The notes under the pieces: model-generated
Databases searched by the model: none
Told to the model about the DNA's origin: nothing
The model's input: only the letters and a program-made list of their open reading frames with translations
Source: Corynespora cassiicola
Taxonomy: Eukaryota; Ascomycota; Dothideomycetes; Pleosporales; Corynesporascaceae
Reading direction: 5' to 3'
Assembly (NCBI GenBank): GCA_022059125.1
Contig: JAEUWY010000005.1
Coordinates: 3,534,001 to 3,598,000, forward strand
DNA length: 64,000 bases
Translations under genes and position numbers: made by a program
Shown: in pieces, positions 36,121-48,578 of the stretch
Layout of the letters: every line of letters starts with the position of its first letter
Position numbering within the stretch: the stretch's first letter is position 1

Positions 36121-36891
36121 ACGGTCGATGTTTAGCGGTTCATGGGATGGCGTTCACGGCTTGATCATAGCATCATGGATTGGGCCTTTACGATGGGACA
36201 TGTTATCTTTATAGTTTATTTAGCCAAAAAGGCCTGAATGCAATGCGCAAGCCCACGGGCTGAGGATTTACCTCCAGTCATGTCGCCCCATGCTCGTGAT
36301 GTGTCCTTCAGTGCTGGCTTGAGCCGAGTTGGCCTTGCTTACTGCTCCGCTTACTTACACACCCAGGTCCGATGTTGGATGAGACCCAACTCGATATTGC
36401 GTCTACTCACTGTTCACCACTCTTGACGGCATGTACTCTCCACGTCGCCTCGAAGCTGGGGATTCCGCGCGTCACTATGAGCCGTGTTCGTTCTCGACTC
36501 TTTCCCCCCCCTCCCCCGGCTACCTATCTCGGGTTGGGCCGGCCACCCCACCCACCTCTGACGCAAACGAGCCTCGGATTTAGCTGTAATTCCGCCTACC
36601 TCCATCGCAGACACGGCACAATCCAGAGCTCTGCTGCTCCGTGAAGACACTCAACCGGAGACCTTAAGCTCCTTCCACGCCCCATTCTCCAGGTACACGC
36701 CGGCGCAGATCAACGGCCTTTTTGCAAAAGTCCGGCTGCATTGTCAGCAGTTTACAGAGCTACACGTATAAAGCGACCCGGCCCACAAGTGTTCAGCTCC
36801 CGTCTACCCCTCAATCGACTGCGTCAATTGCCTCCCTCACGATACCTCGCCTCTATCCGATCCAATCCGCAACAGCAAAAGATAAAGAAGC
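36121..36891. other. intergenic region upstream of aldo-keto reductase
   Basis: 771 nt with the polyubiquitin 3' UTR and the reductase promoter. A TATA-like cgtataaagc lies at about 36,765. No gene supported. Confidence 0.4.
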
Positions 36892-38179
36892 ATGGCTCAG
36901 AAGATGGAATACGTCAAGTGTGTGCCCCGAGCGACGAAGAGGCGATACCCAAGGCAGAGGGAAACAAATGGCTGACAGGATTTGCAGATTGGGCAACTCT
37001 GGCCTAAAGGTATCGAGGGTCATCCTCGGTGCCATGAGCTTTGGCAACTCCAAATGGCAGGAGTGGGTCCTGAACGAGGCCGACGCCCTCCCTTTGCTCG
37101 AGCATGCGTACAAGTGCGGCATCAACACCTGGGACACTGTATGTCGTTTCCACATAGCTACCCGAAGAGACGAGACGAGCCGAGTCGAGCCGGGCTAACA
37201 CTGGTCATCTAGGCCGACATTTACTCGCACGGCCAGTCGGAGCGCATCATTGGCAAGGCCCTCAAGCAGTACAATATCCCTCGCAGCAAGGTCGTCATTC
37301 TCTCCAAGTGCTATTTTGGCGTCAATGAGGATGATGTCGCCCTTCCCATCGCCAAGGTGGCGGTCAATGATGGAGAATTCGTCAACGAGGTCGGTCTGAG
37401 CAGGAAGCACATCTTTGACGCAGTGGAGAAGAGTGTGGAGAGGCTCGGCACGTATATCGATGTGCTTCAGATCCACCGCCTGGACCGTGATACACCAAGG
37501 GAGGAGATTATGAAGGCCTTGAACGACGTCATCGAGAAGGGCTGGGTCAGGTACATTGGCGCGAGTTCGGTGAGTAGTGAGCTGGCCTCGGTGATGTCAG
37601 CGTGGAGGACTGACGAGTGGATAGATGGCGGCGTGGGAGTTCCAGACGTTGCAAAACATTGCCGACAAGCACGGCTGGCACAAATTCGTGTCCATGCAAA
37701 ACTACCACAATCTCCTCTATCGGGAAGAAGAGAACGAAATGGCTAGTCCTACCCCCCGGAAACCACTTCTCCCTACGTCTTACTGACTGTCCCGTTAGAT
37801 TCCGTATTGCAACGACACGGGCGTAGGCCTCATCCCTTGGTCTCCAATCGCCCGCGGTGCACTCACTCGTCCCTGGTCGGACCGGTCGACTACCCGTGCT
37901 CAAACCGACAAATTCCTCGAGGCTCTCGTGCTATCGCGAGAGGACAAGGTGGACCAGGAGATTATCAAGCGGGTCGAGGAGGTTGCGAAGAAGAACAATG
38001 TGTCCATGGCCTGCATCGCCACGGCGTGGAGCATCAAGAAGGGCAACTGCCCCATCATCGGCCTGAGCAGCAAGAAGAGGATCGAGGAGGCGGTGGAGAA
38101 TGCAAACTTCAAGCTAAGCGACGACGATGCAAAGTACCTCGAGGAGCCCTACCTGCCAAAGTTTAGACAGGGCTATTGA
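36892..38179 (+). CDS. aldo-keto reductase
   Basis: Proposed exons are 36892-36917, 36988-37138, 37213-37569, 37625-37741 and 37799-38179, giving 343 residues. The frame runs from MAQKMEYVKLGNSGLKVSRV through each junction. The catalytic tetrad is visible: Asp in NTWDTADIYS, Tyr in DIYSHG, Lys in VVILSKCYF and His in LQIHRLD. NADPH-binding segments include WSPIARGAL and GLSSKKRIEEAV. It resembles fungal AKRs of the aryl-alcohol/versiconal-reductase type that reduce aldehydes and ketones with NADPH in the cytosol. The substrate is unknown and there is no biosynthetic cluster nearby. The fourth intron (37742-37798) must start with GC rather than GT to keep frame and the conserved EM-IPYC junction. 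Confidence 0.92.
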
Positions 38180-38886
38180 GCGCGGGATCGACAAGAGGAG
38201 GAGCGTTGGGTTGGGTTTGGGCTGGGCGTGCGGGTCTGAAGGCAATGTTGACTGATTGACTAACCGACTGCAACGGTCGGTGTGACAGGGTAGACGGTAC
38301 AGTTTGTAGGTGCAACAACGAACAAAAGAAAAACCTCGGCCAGCTCGCAAACAAAACGATCAGCATGAATCCTCTTTTTTATTTGCTTCTTGTTGCCCTT
38401 GTTGCTCTAGCCCTGCATGAGCAACGAAGAGGGGAAAAAAAGCACCGTTTTGCCGCACCGGCTGAGCCATTTTTACCTATAGAGAAGCCCCACAGTGTCG
38501 ATATTCCTTTTTTTTCGTTTCCCTTGCTCCCTCTCCCCGCTCGCCGCCCGTTCGTTCAACGGGTTTTGCTTTTGCAAAACTCTATTCCTACGACGACGCA
38601 CTTGGGTGTATGCATGTACACATTGATTACATCGGCTGGCTGGCTGGGCGCCATGGCTCCACGTCCATCTCGTCGCCAAATGTATGCGCACAAACCACAT
38701 TACTCGGAGAGAGATAGAGTGTGGTTGCGTGAGGGATATGGATGGAGTAGATAGAGGCGTGCGTGCGTGCGTGCGTGGGCATGCAGTGGCATTCAACCGG
38801 AAGAATCCTCCAGCAGACCACGTCGTCGTTGTGAATCCTTTGGCGCAAGACACGTGCTATGGTATACCTCGACATGGGCACGGGCG

Positions 38887-38918
38887 GGCAGGCAGGCAGG
38901 CAGGCAGGCAGGCAGGCA
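38887..38918. repeat. (GGCA)n tetranucleotide microsatellite
   Basis: About eight copies. Preceded by a GTGC run at about 38,758-38,777. Confidence 0.9.
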
Positions 38919-41165
38919 AAGGGGGCAGATTGCCGACTCGGTCCGCTGGGGCGTTTACCCCGTGTTCTCTAGTGTCTTGCCTACTCTACTATACCGTTCC
39001 GTACACAACCATGTGCTGTTCTTGAAGGAAGAGGCGTGAGCATTTTCTTTTCTTACCTTGCATTGCGTGCATATACGAATGGATGGTAGGATGCGAGGCC
39101 AGGATGCGGGCAAGCAGATTAGGCGGACAGGCGCGCTGAACACGTCGCAATTCTCCGCACCGCACTTCCAGCCCCCAAAAAACGCCCAAACACACACCCT
39201 CTTTCCATCTACGGCCATGATCTCATCCATCCATTCATGCACGGCCAACATGTGTTGTTACCCATGTACTGTGCATGCGCATACGGTGCCGTTTGGCCTA
39301 CAGATTACCTAGGTAGGTACAAACGTCTGCTAGAGCGGAGCGCATATAGCCATGGGCCCCCCCCACCTAGGACAGGGTTATCCGGGCCATGGTACTATAT
39401 GTACGACGGCGATGACGAGAGCCACGGCTCTCTGCTGGGATGTGCGGATATATGTAAATCAAGGCTGGCCCCGTTGGCTCGGCATCTAGACAGCCGCCGC
39501 TGCCCGCGCGCCCGCGGAAGAGTTTCATGCCATGCCTGAGGAGGGGGGGTGTGTGAGTGGGTAGCGGAGAATTGCACGGAGCCCTGGAGGCGGTATGTCT
39601 GAAGCTAGGAATGGGAAGGGCAGGACCCAGGGGCTCGTCCGGTGAAGGGGAAAAGGGCGAGAGAAGAAAAGAAAAGAGGTGGAAAAGGAAGGATAGATGG
39701 GCTGGGCTGAGACGCTCGTGCAATTGATCGGATACGTTTTGGGGGGCTGTCCCTTGCCCGTCCCTTCGTGTGAGTAGTAAGCCGATCCGATCCGATCCCA
39801 TCCGATGCCATCCGATGTCCATGCCGATGCTCGCGGTGCCGTAATGCTGTCTGTCCATCTGTCTGGCGGCCCTTGGAGGGGAGATGGGGGAGCTGGGATG
39901 GTGGTGGTTGGGTTGGTGGTGCTACTGCTGCTGCTAGGCGTAGCGGTGCGGTGCGGTGCGGTGCGAAGCGAATCAGATGCAGATCGCCGCGGGCCATGAC
40001 GAACCCCGCACCCTCCCTCGAGCACATTGCGTGACAAGTTTGACACTTCTATGACATGCTGTTGCGCAATGCAATGCAAGCGATGGAGTGGCGGCGAACG
40101 GGCTTGGACATGGAGATGGATAGCAAAGTGGCCATGGGACGGCGGTAGAAAGGTAGCAAGTAGCTGGTCGTCGTGCTGCACGAGCGGGCGACGACGTCCT
40201 GAAACGCAAAAAACTCGTGTCTGTTTTCTCTTCCTTCTCTCTCGCCTACTACCGTCTTCCCTTTCGCCTCTTGTTTTCTAATGCCTCTCGCCGCTCGCGT
40301 AGTATCCATCCGATCCGACATTCGCGTCGCATGCCCGTTGGGGAACTCAACAATCCAAATCGAGGCGGGTCGCATTGTCAGCTCCCTCCCCTACCGTGCC
40401 CGCTAGCCTCCCCGGAGACGTGAACAAAAGTCATGGCCGTGCGACATGTACGTACATGGCCACAAGCGGTAACCCGCGTCTTCTCTGTCTCTCGGTCTTG
40501 CCATCCATACGGCCTTACCTCTAGCATCATCCCTGCGCCTCCCCACCGTCCGTCCCCTCTTCTCTCTTCTCGTCCCTCTTCCCCCAAGACCCAAAGAGCG
40601 GGCGAAAAAAAAGGAAGAAAAAACAAGGGTCGGATGATCAGCGATCGCCGCCACTAGCTCCTCAAGCGATCCCACATGCACAGGCTACCCTGCATGCCCT
40701 AATCATTGGACTTTTGGTCCGACTATGGCATGTACTGTAATAGCACAGCAGCATACGTTTTGCGTCCGCCGAGATGTTCGTGGCCCCATTCCAACCCGGA
40801 AGCCGGACTCTTGGACTGGGCTGGACGGGCGTTTGTGTGGGGATGAGTGTGTGATGAAGAGAGAGAGGGCTGAGCCTCTTTTTTCTTTTCACCTCTCTAC
40901 TGCTGCGCGTACATGGAGTGGACAATGAACCTGATTTGGTTGGGACGGGTTGGCTGTTGTGTCGCCCGAGGATTTTCCCGCGTCGGTCGCCACCTCGTGA
41001 TCAGGGAAGGGCTGGTGGTGGTGCGTGCCTGGGTAGGTACCTGCTATGCGTGCCTACGCACCAAGATCGTACGTGCCTAGGGCGTACTCGGGTTAGGGTG
41101 CGTACTGAGGTCGGAGGACCGACTCGACTAGCGAATGCAAGTACCTAATCGCCCTTGTCGTCCGC

Positions 41166-41230
41166 TCGTGTCGTGTCGTGTCGTGTCGTGTCGTGTCGTG
41201 TCCAAGCCTCGCCTCGTCTCGTCTCGTCTC
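41166..41230. repeat. adjacent pentanucleotide arrays (TCGTG)7 and (CTCGT)n
   Basis: Seven perfect TCGTG copies occupy 41,166-41,200. After 12 nt, CTCGT copies follow (41,213-41,230). Confidence 0.9.
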
Positions 41231-41562
41231 GCTTCAGCGCCGTCTAGCCCAACCGTTCAGAGACCAAAGGCCAGCCGCAAAAAGAACCAAAACATCGTCA
41301 ATGGAGGAGAAAAAAAAAGCAACATGGGCAAAACGGACATGGGCAAAGTTCTCGACCATGGGGATGGCGAGAGAAACCCATGCATGCTTGATGGAAGCAG
41401 CAGAGAAACCCATACGGAGCGCGCGCCTAGAGGGAACCTTCGCACCGAGCACACATGGTCCAACCACCAGCCCACCATAGGCCCTTTGGATGACGCACCT
41501 GCACCCCAGGGACCGTCAACGCCCCGAGAGAGTACGTAGACGCAATGGATGTATATAGCATG

Positions 41563-41610
41563 GCACAACACAGCACAGCACAGCACAACATGGCACAGCA
41601 CAGCACAGTA
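41563..41610. repeat. (GCACA)n pentanucleotide array, interrupted
   Basis: Repeated GCACA/CACAG units are interrupted by two ATG-containing variants (catggcacaac type). Confidence 0.8.
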
Positions 41611-41644
41611 GACACCTCCCCCCTCCCAAACACACACCACCTCA

Positions 41645-41667
41645 CCCTACCCTACCCTACCCTACCC
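41645..41667. repeat. (CCCTA)n pentanucleotide array
   Basis: Four to five copies of CCCTA. The period is five, so it is not the fungal telomere hexamer. Confidence 0.85.
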
Positions 41668-43082
41668 GCACCGTATACCTACCCACCTACCCAGCACAGA
41701 ACTGTACCTCCCCACCTCCCTCCATCTCCATCCCATATCACCCATCGAACGCTCCCTTCCCCTACCACGACCAACCAACCAACCAATCACACCCTCCCTT
41801 CTCGGAAGAAAACGGAAAGCGGTGAGTTTGGCGGCCAACACCCTTGGTGCCAGCCAGGGCGGGCGGTATCCGCAAGGCATGGAAGGGGGGGGGGGGAAGG
41901 TTTGTTTGCGCCGGATACAGCGGGCGGCCGGGCGGTCGCGGTCACGGCCACTGCCACGGTTCATGCATGGCTCGGCCGCTCTCGCGGGGAAGCAAGGAAG
42001 CCATCGTTGCAGCCCGACCCTCCGCCCCTGTCCCCAAAAAGAAGAAGAGGTCTGGAGATGGAGATGGATGACCAAGGGTAGAGGGGTGGGTGAGAAATGT
42101 ACATACATACACACACACATACAAGTAGGCGCTGGGTAACAGCCCGAGAGGCGGCCGAGGTGGGTAAATGTCAGGGTAGTCGATGCGTCATGTGCGGATT
42201 TCTCACAGGGAGGGGAGGGGTCGAGGTAGGTACCTACCTAAGTACATACACACATACATATCCAGACATCTCCCGCCCATGCATACATGTATGCACGCAA
42301 ACAGTCAGAAAGAGCGAAGCCGCCGCGCCCCGGGTCGGCAAAAATCGTCAGAAGAGGGAACGGGAACGGGGAGGAAAGACGTGCAGAGAAAGGAATGGAT
42401 GCGAGGACGGGGGTTGAAACGCTGGCATCGCACCTGCGTGATGCTGCATGTGGGGTTGGAGGGGCACGCAATAGATGGCGGCAAACCGCTGGATGAATCT
42501 TAGGGGGGGGCGGAAGAAAGCTCAAGCCATGGTGGCCTGGCCAAACCGTTCGTCATCCATTTCATGGCCTACTCGCAATCGAGGGGGTCGTGAGTGGGGG
42601 GTGAATCCAAGACTCCAAACGTCAAAAAGCCTCATGTATAATAGTTCATATTGCGAGCTATTTACAGCGACCAAGGAAAATCCCACCCCGGCCCATCCGT
42701 TTCCAGGCCCCAGATCCGATCCGTAAAACTCCCGCGAAAGCATCCATGCGTCTCCCACCCCCCATCTCGGTGGCGCACACTCTAAACTGACAGCGCGTGT
42801 GCGCTCCCAAAACGGGCAGGATGGGCATGACAAAGAATCCCATTCCAAAGTGCAGGCCCGACGCCTCTGACCCCGCCGATAAACGCCTCGAGAAACTGCT
42901 AGTACAGGATAGTGTGGGACAAACCGATTGCTACCGCTAGAAGCTTACAGGGAGGCTGCGTGTCAGTCGACATGGCCGAGCAGACCAAGAACGAGGATGC
43001 TGCGCGCCAAAATATAATGATAATAGTGATGATGATTTCCCATTTCCCAGCTTTGATAGATACACAATCGTTGAGACGAAAA

Positions 43083-43113
<31 letters not shown>

Positions 43114-43985
43114 CGGAACCACTACTCGACTTGTCGATCTTCCTGCCTCTCACTCCTCTGTACAGCTAACCATATCACAAAAGGCAAGGCTGAGCCATGG
43201 CGACAGCTTCGGCATGATATAGATGGTCCAAGGAGGAGACAATGGCAGCAAAATCTCAGGAATAGATGGCATAATAATGATAAGCCCACGATTTTGGCCG
43301 TGGTCTGCATTCGTCATGTAAAACCATGTGCTCGCTATGCCAGAAAAACACAGTCGTGAGAAAAACGAAAAATGTCAAATAAATAGAGATGCCGACTTTG
43401 TTTGCACATCCGACGGGGATGCCAGCTTCATCATCAAACATCGCCAAAGAATTTTGGACCTCCAAGAACCAAGGTGGAATCGAAGGGTATACGGACTCGC
43501 GTCCATACCTGTAGGAAGAGAAGAATCATTGTATATCGTGGCCGTCGAATCGTAGGCCATCGTCATCCGTGAGAACAGCAGACCACTGCATAGTGAGAAG
43601 GAAGGAAAGAGGCAAAAGTAAAACTCGGTGTCGCCCCAGAATGAGTGTGGGTAGTTGGTACATCGGCGCCGATTCGAGGCCGTAAACATAGCGTCCGGGA
43701 CGCCGGGGAATCAAAGCAATAACAAGTGGTAAGTAATATCAAACAGCCAAGGTCGTCATCGTGCTTTTTTTTGAAATTGAATCGTCAGCCGTCAAGCGAT
43801 CGTGGTCTGCATATAAGGGGCAGACACGTAATCCGTCGAGTCGTGAGTCCGTTAGAGGATAGGCTGGTTGCAGGTTGTAGGGCGGATGATGAAGCTTGTG
43901 TGGAAGGATAGCAGGAACGAGCTAAGGATGCGCAGCCTTGTTCGGATGGTAGTAATGACAGGGTTGGTGGCGGTGAGGTGTTGCC

Positions 43986-46577
43986 TTAGTTGGCTCGGAT
44001 GACGAGCTTGGAGAGGAACTTGTTGGACAACGAGTCGAAGTCGGTTCGGTCAAACTTGCAGTCGCTCCTTGATCTCAGGTATGATTCTGCACGTCAAATT
44101 AGTCTCGGCTGAGTCAAAACCGGAAATGCTTCAGACTTACCATATTTGGTGACATGCGCACGGACCTCGGTCATGGCATCGCACACCGCCGGATTCGAGT
44201 TTAGTAGGTGGTGGTGCTTGCGCGTGTCCCACTCGGTAAACGCGGGAAGCTTCTGGGAGATTGCCGAGAAGAGACCCACGATGACACCGACAGGCGTGCC
44301 CTCCATGTCATTGCAGAAGGTGTTGACGGCCTGCTGGTCTGGGACGCGGTAGCTGCAGTCGAACTGGATGAGCTCCCACACAGCCAAGAGGATGGCAGCG
44401 AGCAGGAAGATGGTCGGCCAGTTCTTGAGCTTCTCGCCGCTGTAGACGGACGAGAAGAGAGCCGACAGCTCCTCGAGGACGTCCTTTTGCAGCTCACGCC
44501 ACATGTCGGCCAGAGCACACTTGACCTGGAAGTTGATCATGACGGGCGCAATCGTCTTGCTGCAGAACTTGGACTGCTGGTCCTCAACCTTGCCAAGGTT
44601 GCACTCGTCCTCGGGAAGGCCCTCGACCATGGTGACATGGAGGGTCAGGTTATAGGCGAGCACGAGCTTGAGCGCCTTGCGGATGACGGGCGTCTTCTCG
44701 CGGCAGTAGAAGCGGTAGGCCGTCTTCAGAATCTCGGTGACGAAGAAGGTGCCCTCGAAGTACTCGTCGACGAACTGCTCGAAGCCGCCGTCGATGTGGC
44801 GGTCCAGGTAGTCGGAGAGCATGCTGCGAGAGATGCCTTCCATGCCGGCGGACAGCTTGGCGGTGTTGATCTCGAAGTGGAGGCCGTTGAGGGTCTCGAC
44901 CCAGTCAACGCCGAAGCACTTCTCATCGCGAACGTAGACCTCGCGAGCCATGATGGGCAGGAAGTGGCCGTATCCGTGGGTGACGTAGATGGGGCGCTCC
45001 TGGGCGGAGAAGCCCTTGATGTTGCCGATGGAGAAGCCCAGGCTGACATGGCGTTCGTAGTCGGCCTTCCAGTCCTTCATGAAGTAGGCAATGTCCTTGA
45101 TGTCGATGCGCGTGCACGGGACCTGCCACAGACGCGCGTGGGACGGCTGGCAGCCACCGCACGGGTCACCTTTGTCGCACGTCTTCTTCAAAAACTTACA
45201 CCTCAAGCAGGCACGAAGCTTGCGGATTTCGTGGGCCTGCTGTCGCTGGTCGGGACGGAGAGGGCCACGCCTCCGGCCGACGCGCTTCTCGCCCACGTGA
45301 TCCTTCTTGGTGGAATGGGCTGGTGTCTTTTTCTGAATCGTCTTAGCGGGCTTGGCACCGACAGGGGATTTTCTCCGACGCGATGGCGGTGAGCTGACGG
45401 CTGACGAGGTTGGCGACGCCGAATTTGACGCTGACTGCTTAATCTCGACAGGCTCAACGCGAGCCATGGGCGGGCTGACGGACTGGTTGGGTGAGATGTA
45501 GTTGGCATAGTCTTGGTCCTGGAGCGGCAGTCCGTGGTTGCAGCTGTGCGAATGGCTGTGTGAATGGCTGTGCGAGTGGATCAGCTCCAGTCCGTTTTCG
45601 GCTTCGGACTGCGGCGAATTCATGGGGAAGGTAATTTCCTCGAAACTGCTGAAGGAGCCTGCTGACCGCGGCACGTCCGACTGGTTCGAGCTGTCGGAGC
45701 CAGTGCGGATGTGCAGCGTGTGGGTGGGGTTGATGAAGAGATTTGACGGGTCGCTGTTGGTGAAGTCGTACGAGTTGCGATGGCCGACGTCGATTGTGCT
45801 CCAGCCATTGTCGCTGCTGGACAGCGAGCGGACCTCGAGCCACTGCTCGGTGGGCGAGCCGGTACTCACGCTGGCAGAGGCGGCGCCGGGGGCGGCGGCG
45901 AAGTCCTGGTTGCTGGAGAAGTTGGCGAGCTCCTGCTGGAAGTCGGCCATCTGGAACGGGGCCGTCATGTGCTGGGCCATGTCCATGGAGGCCGTCGTCA
46001 TCATGTTGAAGGGGGCGTTCATGGACATGGACGTCATGAGGGCCTGCGACGTGTTGATGGCGAAGTCGACGGGCGACGTCTGGAGCTGGCCGCCAAAGGT
46101 GGAGCCAACGAAGTCGGCAGGCGCGTTGATGCCCATGGGGTCCTGGGCGTACGACTGCTGAGGGAAATGGGGCTGCGAGCTGAGGTTGATCCAGTCGGCC
46201 AGCATGGGGTTCGTCGCGGACATGGACGGGAAGCCGAGGCCGGTGGTCTGCAGCGGTGCGACGGCGCTCGTCGTGGTCGGGAGGCCATGGTTGACGGCCG
46301 ATGTTGCGGCCACGGTGTTGAGGCGGCGCTGGTGGTGGTGCTGGGCGTGGTCCTGGGGATGCTGCTGTTGCTGCTGCTGCTGATGGGAGTGGTGATGCTG
46401 TTGTTGCTGCTGCTGCTGCTGCTGGGCGGCGGCGTGGTGTGATTGAGACATGGCGGCGGGCGATATGGGCAGCGGCCAGGTCTGGTGCTGGAGGGCGAAG
46501 TTTATGGGCTGGCGGTTGGGGTCGAAATTGGGGTCGAAGCCATAGAAGGCGTCGAGGTTGTCGAGGCTGCCGTCCAT
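43986..46577 (-). CDS. Zn(II)2Cys6-type transcription regulator
   Basis: Proposed exons are 46577-44141 and 44086-43986 (intron 54 nt), giving 845 residues. The start MDGSLDNLDAFYGFDPNFDP was chosen because the 61 residues after the upstream ATG (46,760) look like leader. The N-terminal half is disordered: Gln and His runs, Met-rich MTSMSMNAPFNMMTTASMDM and an (HS)n run. The Cys cluster at about residues 455-488 is C-x2-C-x6-C-x5-C-x2-C-x11-C, preceded by basic KKDHVGEKRVGRRRGPLRPDQ. It continues TRIDIKDIAYFMKDWKADYERH into a large alpha-helical domain. The final exon adds YLRSRSDCKFDRTDFDSL and the stop, so a plain ORF ends wrongly. The last Cys spacing (11) is wider than the usual 6-8. Likely a nuclear sequence-specific regulator; target genes are unknown. 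Confidence 0.85.
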
Positions 46578-48578
46578 GGTGGAGTGAGGTTGGACGGATG
46601 GGGAGGAGTTCAGCTGGGCGAAGCTCTGTGCTGAGCAGAGCAGAGGGCCGCACGTTCCGGCGGTGTGATTGTGAGAGGGATCGAAGCGGAGGGTCGAAGA
46701 CGGGCGGGCAGAGTGGGCGGGCGGGCAAGACATTCGCATCCGTGCGCTGGCCCTTTGCAACTGGCGGTCAAGGCCACGGGACTAGCCATGCACGCCAGAT
46801 GCAGCAGCGACCAGCCCCCCCGCCTCGGCCAATTGCGCCGCCGCCCTCGTCTGGCCCTCGACCGTCCGCCGCCTGCCCACCACCCGCCATCCACCACACT
46901 ACCCACCACCGCCCACCACCGCCCACCGCCCGGCAAAAGACCGGCCCTCTCTCTATCCCTCTCTGCGCCCACGCCCGCCGCGGATCGCTGCTAGCAGAGC
47001 CCACGATGCCGCCGCCGGCCTAGCCCCCTGCCATTCTGCCATCCTGCCATCCTGGCGGCCTGGCGCCCCGTGTGTCTGCTCACCCTCCCCCCCCCCCCCA
47101 TGCTGACGCCTCGCTGCCGAGCCAGTCAGACGCCCCGTCCTGGTCCTGCACGGCTGTCGCAATATTGCTCTGCGCTGCGTTGCCTCTGCGTTGCAGCGGG
47201 CCTGCCGCAGCCTATCACCGCTCCCCTCCGCAATCGATAGCCGATAAGCGTTAGTCGCAAGCACGTCGCCCTCCACCAGCTCGCCAGCCTCCCGCGCCTC
47301 CCACTGCGCAGTCGTCTGGGGAGCAGCGCCTGTTGAACCGTCTTTTTGTCTCTCAACGCTTGCCTCGCTCTGCCCGCCGCTGCTCGAGTCCGTCCTGGCC
47401 CGCCCTGGCCCACTGCTCTCGCCGCTCCGCTGCAGCTGCTCTAATTATACCAGGCCTCCTAGCGCGCCACTCGACTCTCGCCGTGCTCTAGAGTCCCAGA
47501 ATCCACCATCGAGCGTCGAGCGTTGAGCCTCTAGCATCCAGTGTCCAGTGTCCAGTGTCCAGTGTCCAGTGTCCAGCCTCCAGATCCAGCGTCTAGCATC
47601 TAGCATCCAGCATCCAGCATTGCGCATGCCCGCCTCGCTTTCCCCACGCGCCGCGCCGTCTCCTCGGCGCTTCCTCGTGCCTGCGAGTGCTCTGCCGTGC
47701 CGTGCTTGAATCGCCATCGCATCGCCCACTGCCCGCTCCGGCATGAAGCAAGCCTGCATGCACATCAGCGAGGCCGTGTCGTGTCACCGCGCCCTGCCTT
47801 GCCTCTGCCTGCCTCCAGACCCGGGCGTTTCACCACCGCCGTGTGCCCGTGGCCATCCCTGGCTTTGCTTTTCGTCGGCTCTCCAAGAATATTTGACAGA
47901 CTGCATCGGTCCCTGATCCCAATCCACGGCGCTTCGTCGCACTCATGCTACGCCAGAAGTGACATGTCGCGAGCATGTCCCAGCCAAACATTCCTCGTGA
48001 CCATTTCTCGTCCTCGTTTGGTTTCCGCTGCCCATGACCGCTGTCCTTGCTTGCCGCATCACCGCAATGTTATGCAGCCCTTCCGAACCTCTGGGGTGCG
48101 TCGCTTTTGCCCATATCGCCCACTGTCCGATTCTACCACGCCATCGTCGCACCTGCGAGGAATTGATACCTGCGTCGTGCCGTGACACACCGGAGAGGAC
48201 GGTGCGTAGACTGCCGGAACAGGTAGGATTGAGCCAGGGCCGCCGACGCGCCCAAGCCCCCCTTCTTCGATGCCACTATCCTTTACACAAGATACAAGCT
48301 TTGATGGTCACTGACGAATCAGCGTGGGGAGATTCAGACCAAGCCGACAGACTTTGGGTTCCTTTACACTGCAACCATAGTTGGCAGCCTGGTTGGACAC
48401 TTTACTAACCCTCAACATATTGGCATTGCTAGTCATCTGACCTTGACTTCTCAACTTCGCCGCGACTTGCCGCTCCCGAATACGCAGGTAGAGGAGCGCT
48501 TACCGGAGAGACAATGTCCACAGAACCGCCATGGCTTTTACTAGCCATTCGGGCCCTCGCGTTCACCCCCACATGTCT
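46578..48578. other. 2 kb upstream region of the Zn2Cys6 gene / 3' side of the MFS gene
   Basis: Pyrimidine-rich, with a 13-nt C run (47,087-47,099) and a heptamer array at 47,541. ORFs on both strands lack domains. Probably the promoter and a long 5' leader of the regulator. Confidence 0.45.
47541..47575. repeat. heptamer array (GTGTCCA)5
   Basis: Five perfect tandem copies. Decayed copies (AGCATCC, AGCGTC types) extend on both sides from about 47,505 to 47,622. A related heptamer occurs at 56,693 and 57,617. Confidence 0.9.

Larger units (their letters stand above)
38180..43985. other. 5.8 kb gene-poor, repeat-rich region
   Basis: No ORF on either strand shows a recognisable domain. The longest (39,525-40,181 minus) overlaps others and is low complexity. 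The region holds many short tandem repeats (GGCA, GTGC, TCGTG, CTCGT, GCACA, CCCTA) and palindromic TAGGTACCTA-like words near 39,310, 41,030 and 42,225. It could contain the 3' UTR of the Zn2Cys6 gene (near 43,985) or non-coding transcripts, but the sequence alone does not show it. Confidence 0.5.

Noticed and set aside
41645..41667. Telomere-like repeat
   Set aside because: The unit is CCCTA with period five, not the hexamer CCCTAA. It is an ordinary pentanucleotide array.
44208..46442. Plus-strand ORFs of 394 and 220 codons opposite the Zn2Cys6 gene
   Set aside because: Antisense shadows caused by the codon bias of the real gene. Val/Leu/Glu- and Gly-rich text without domains.
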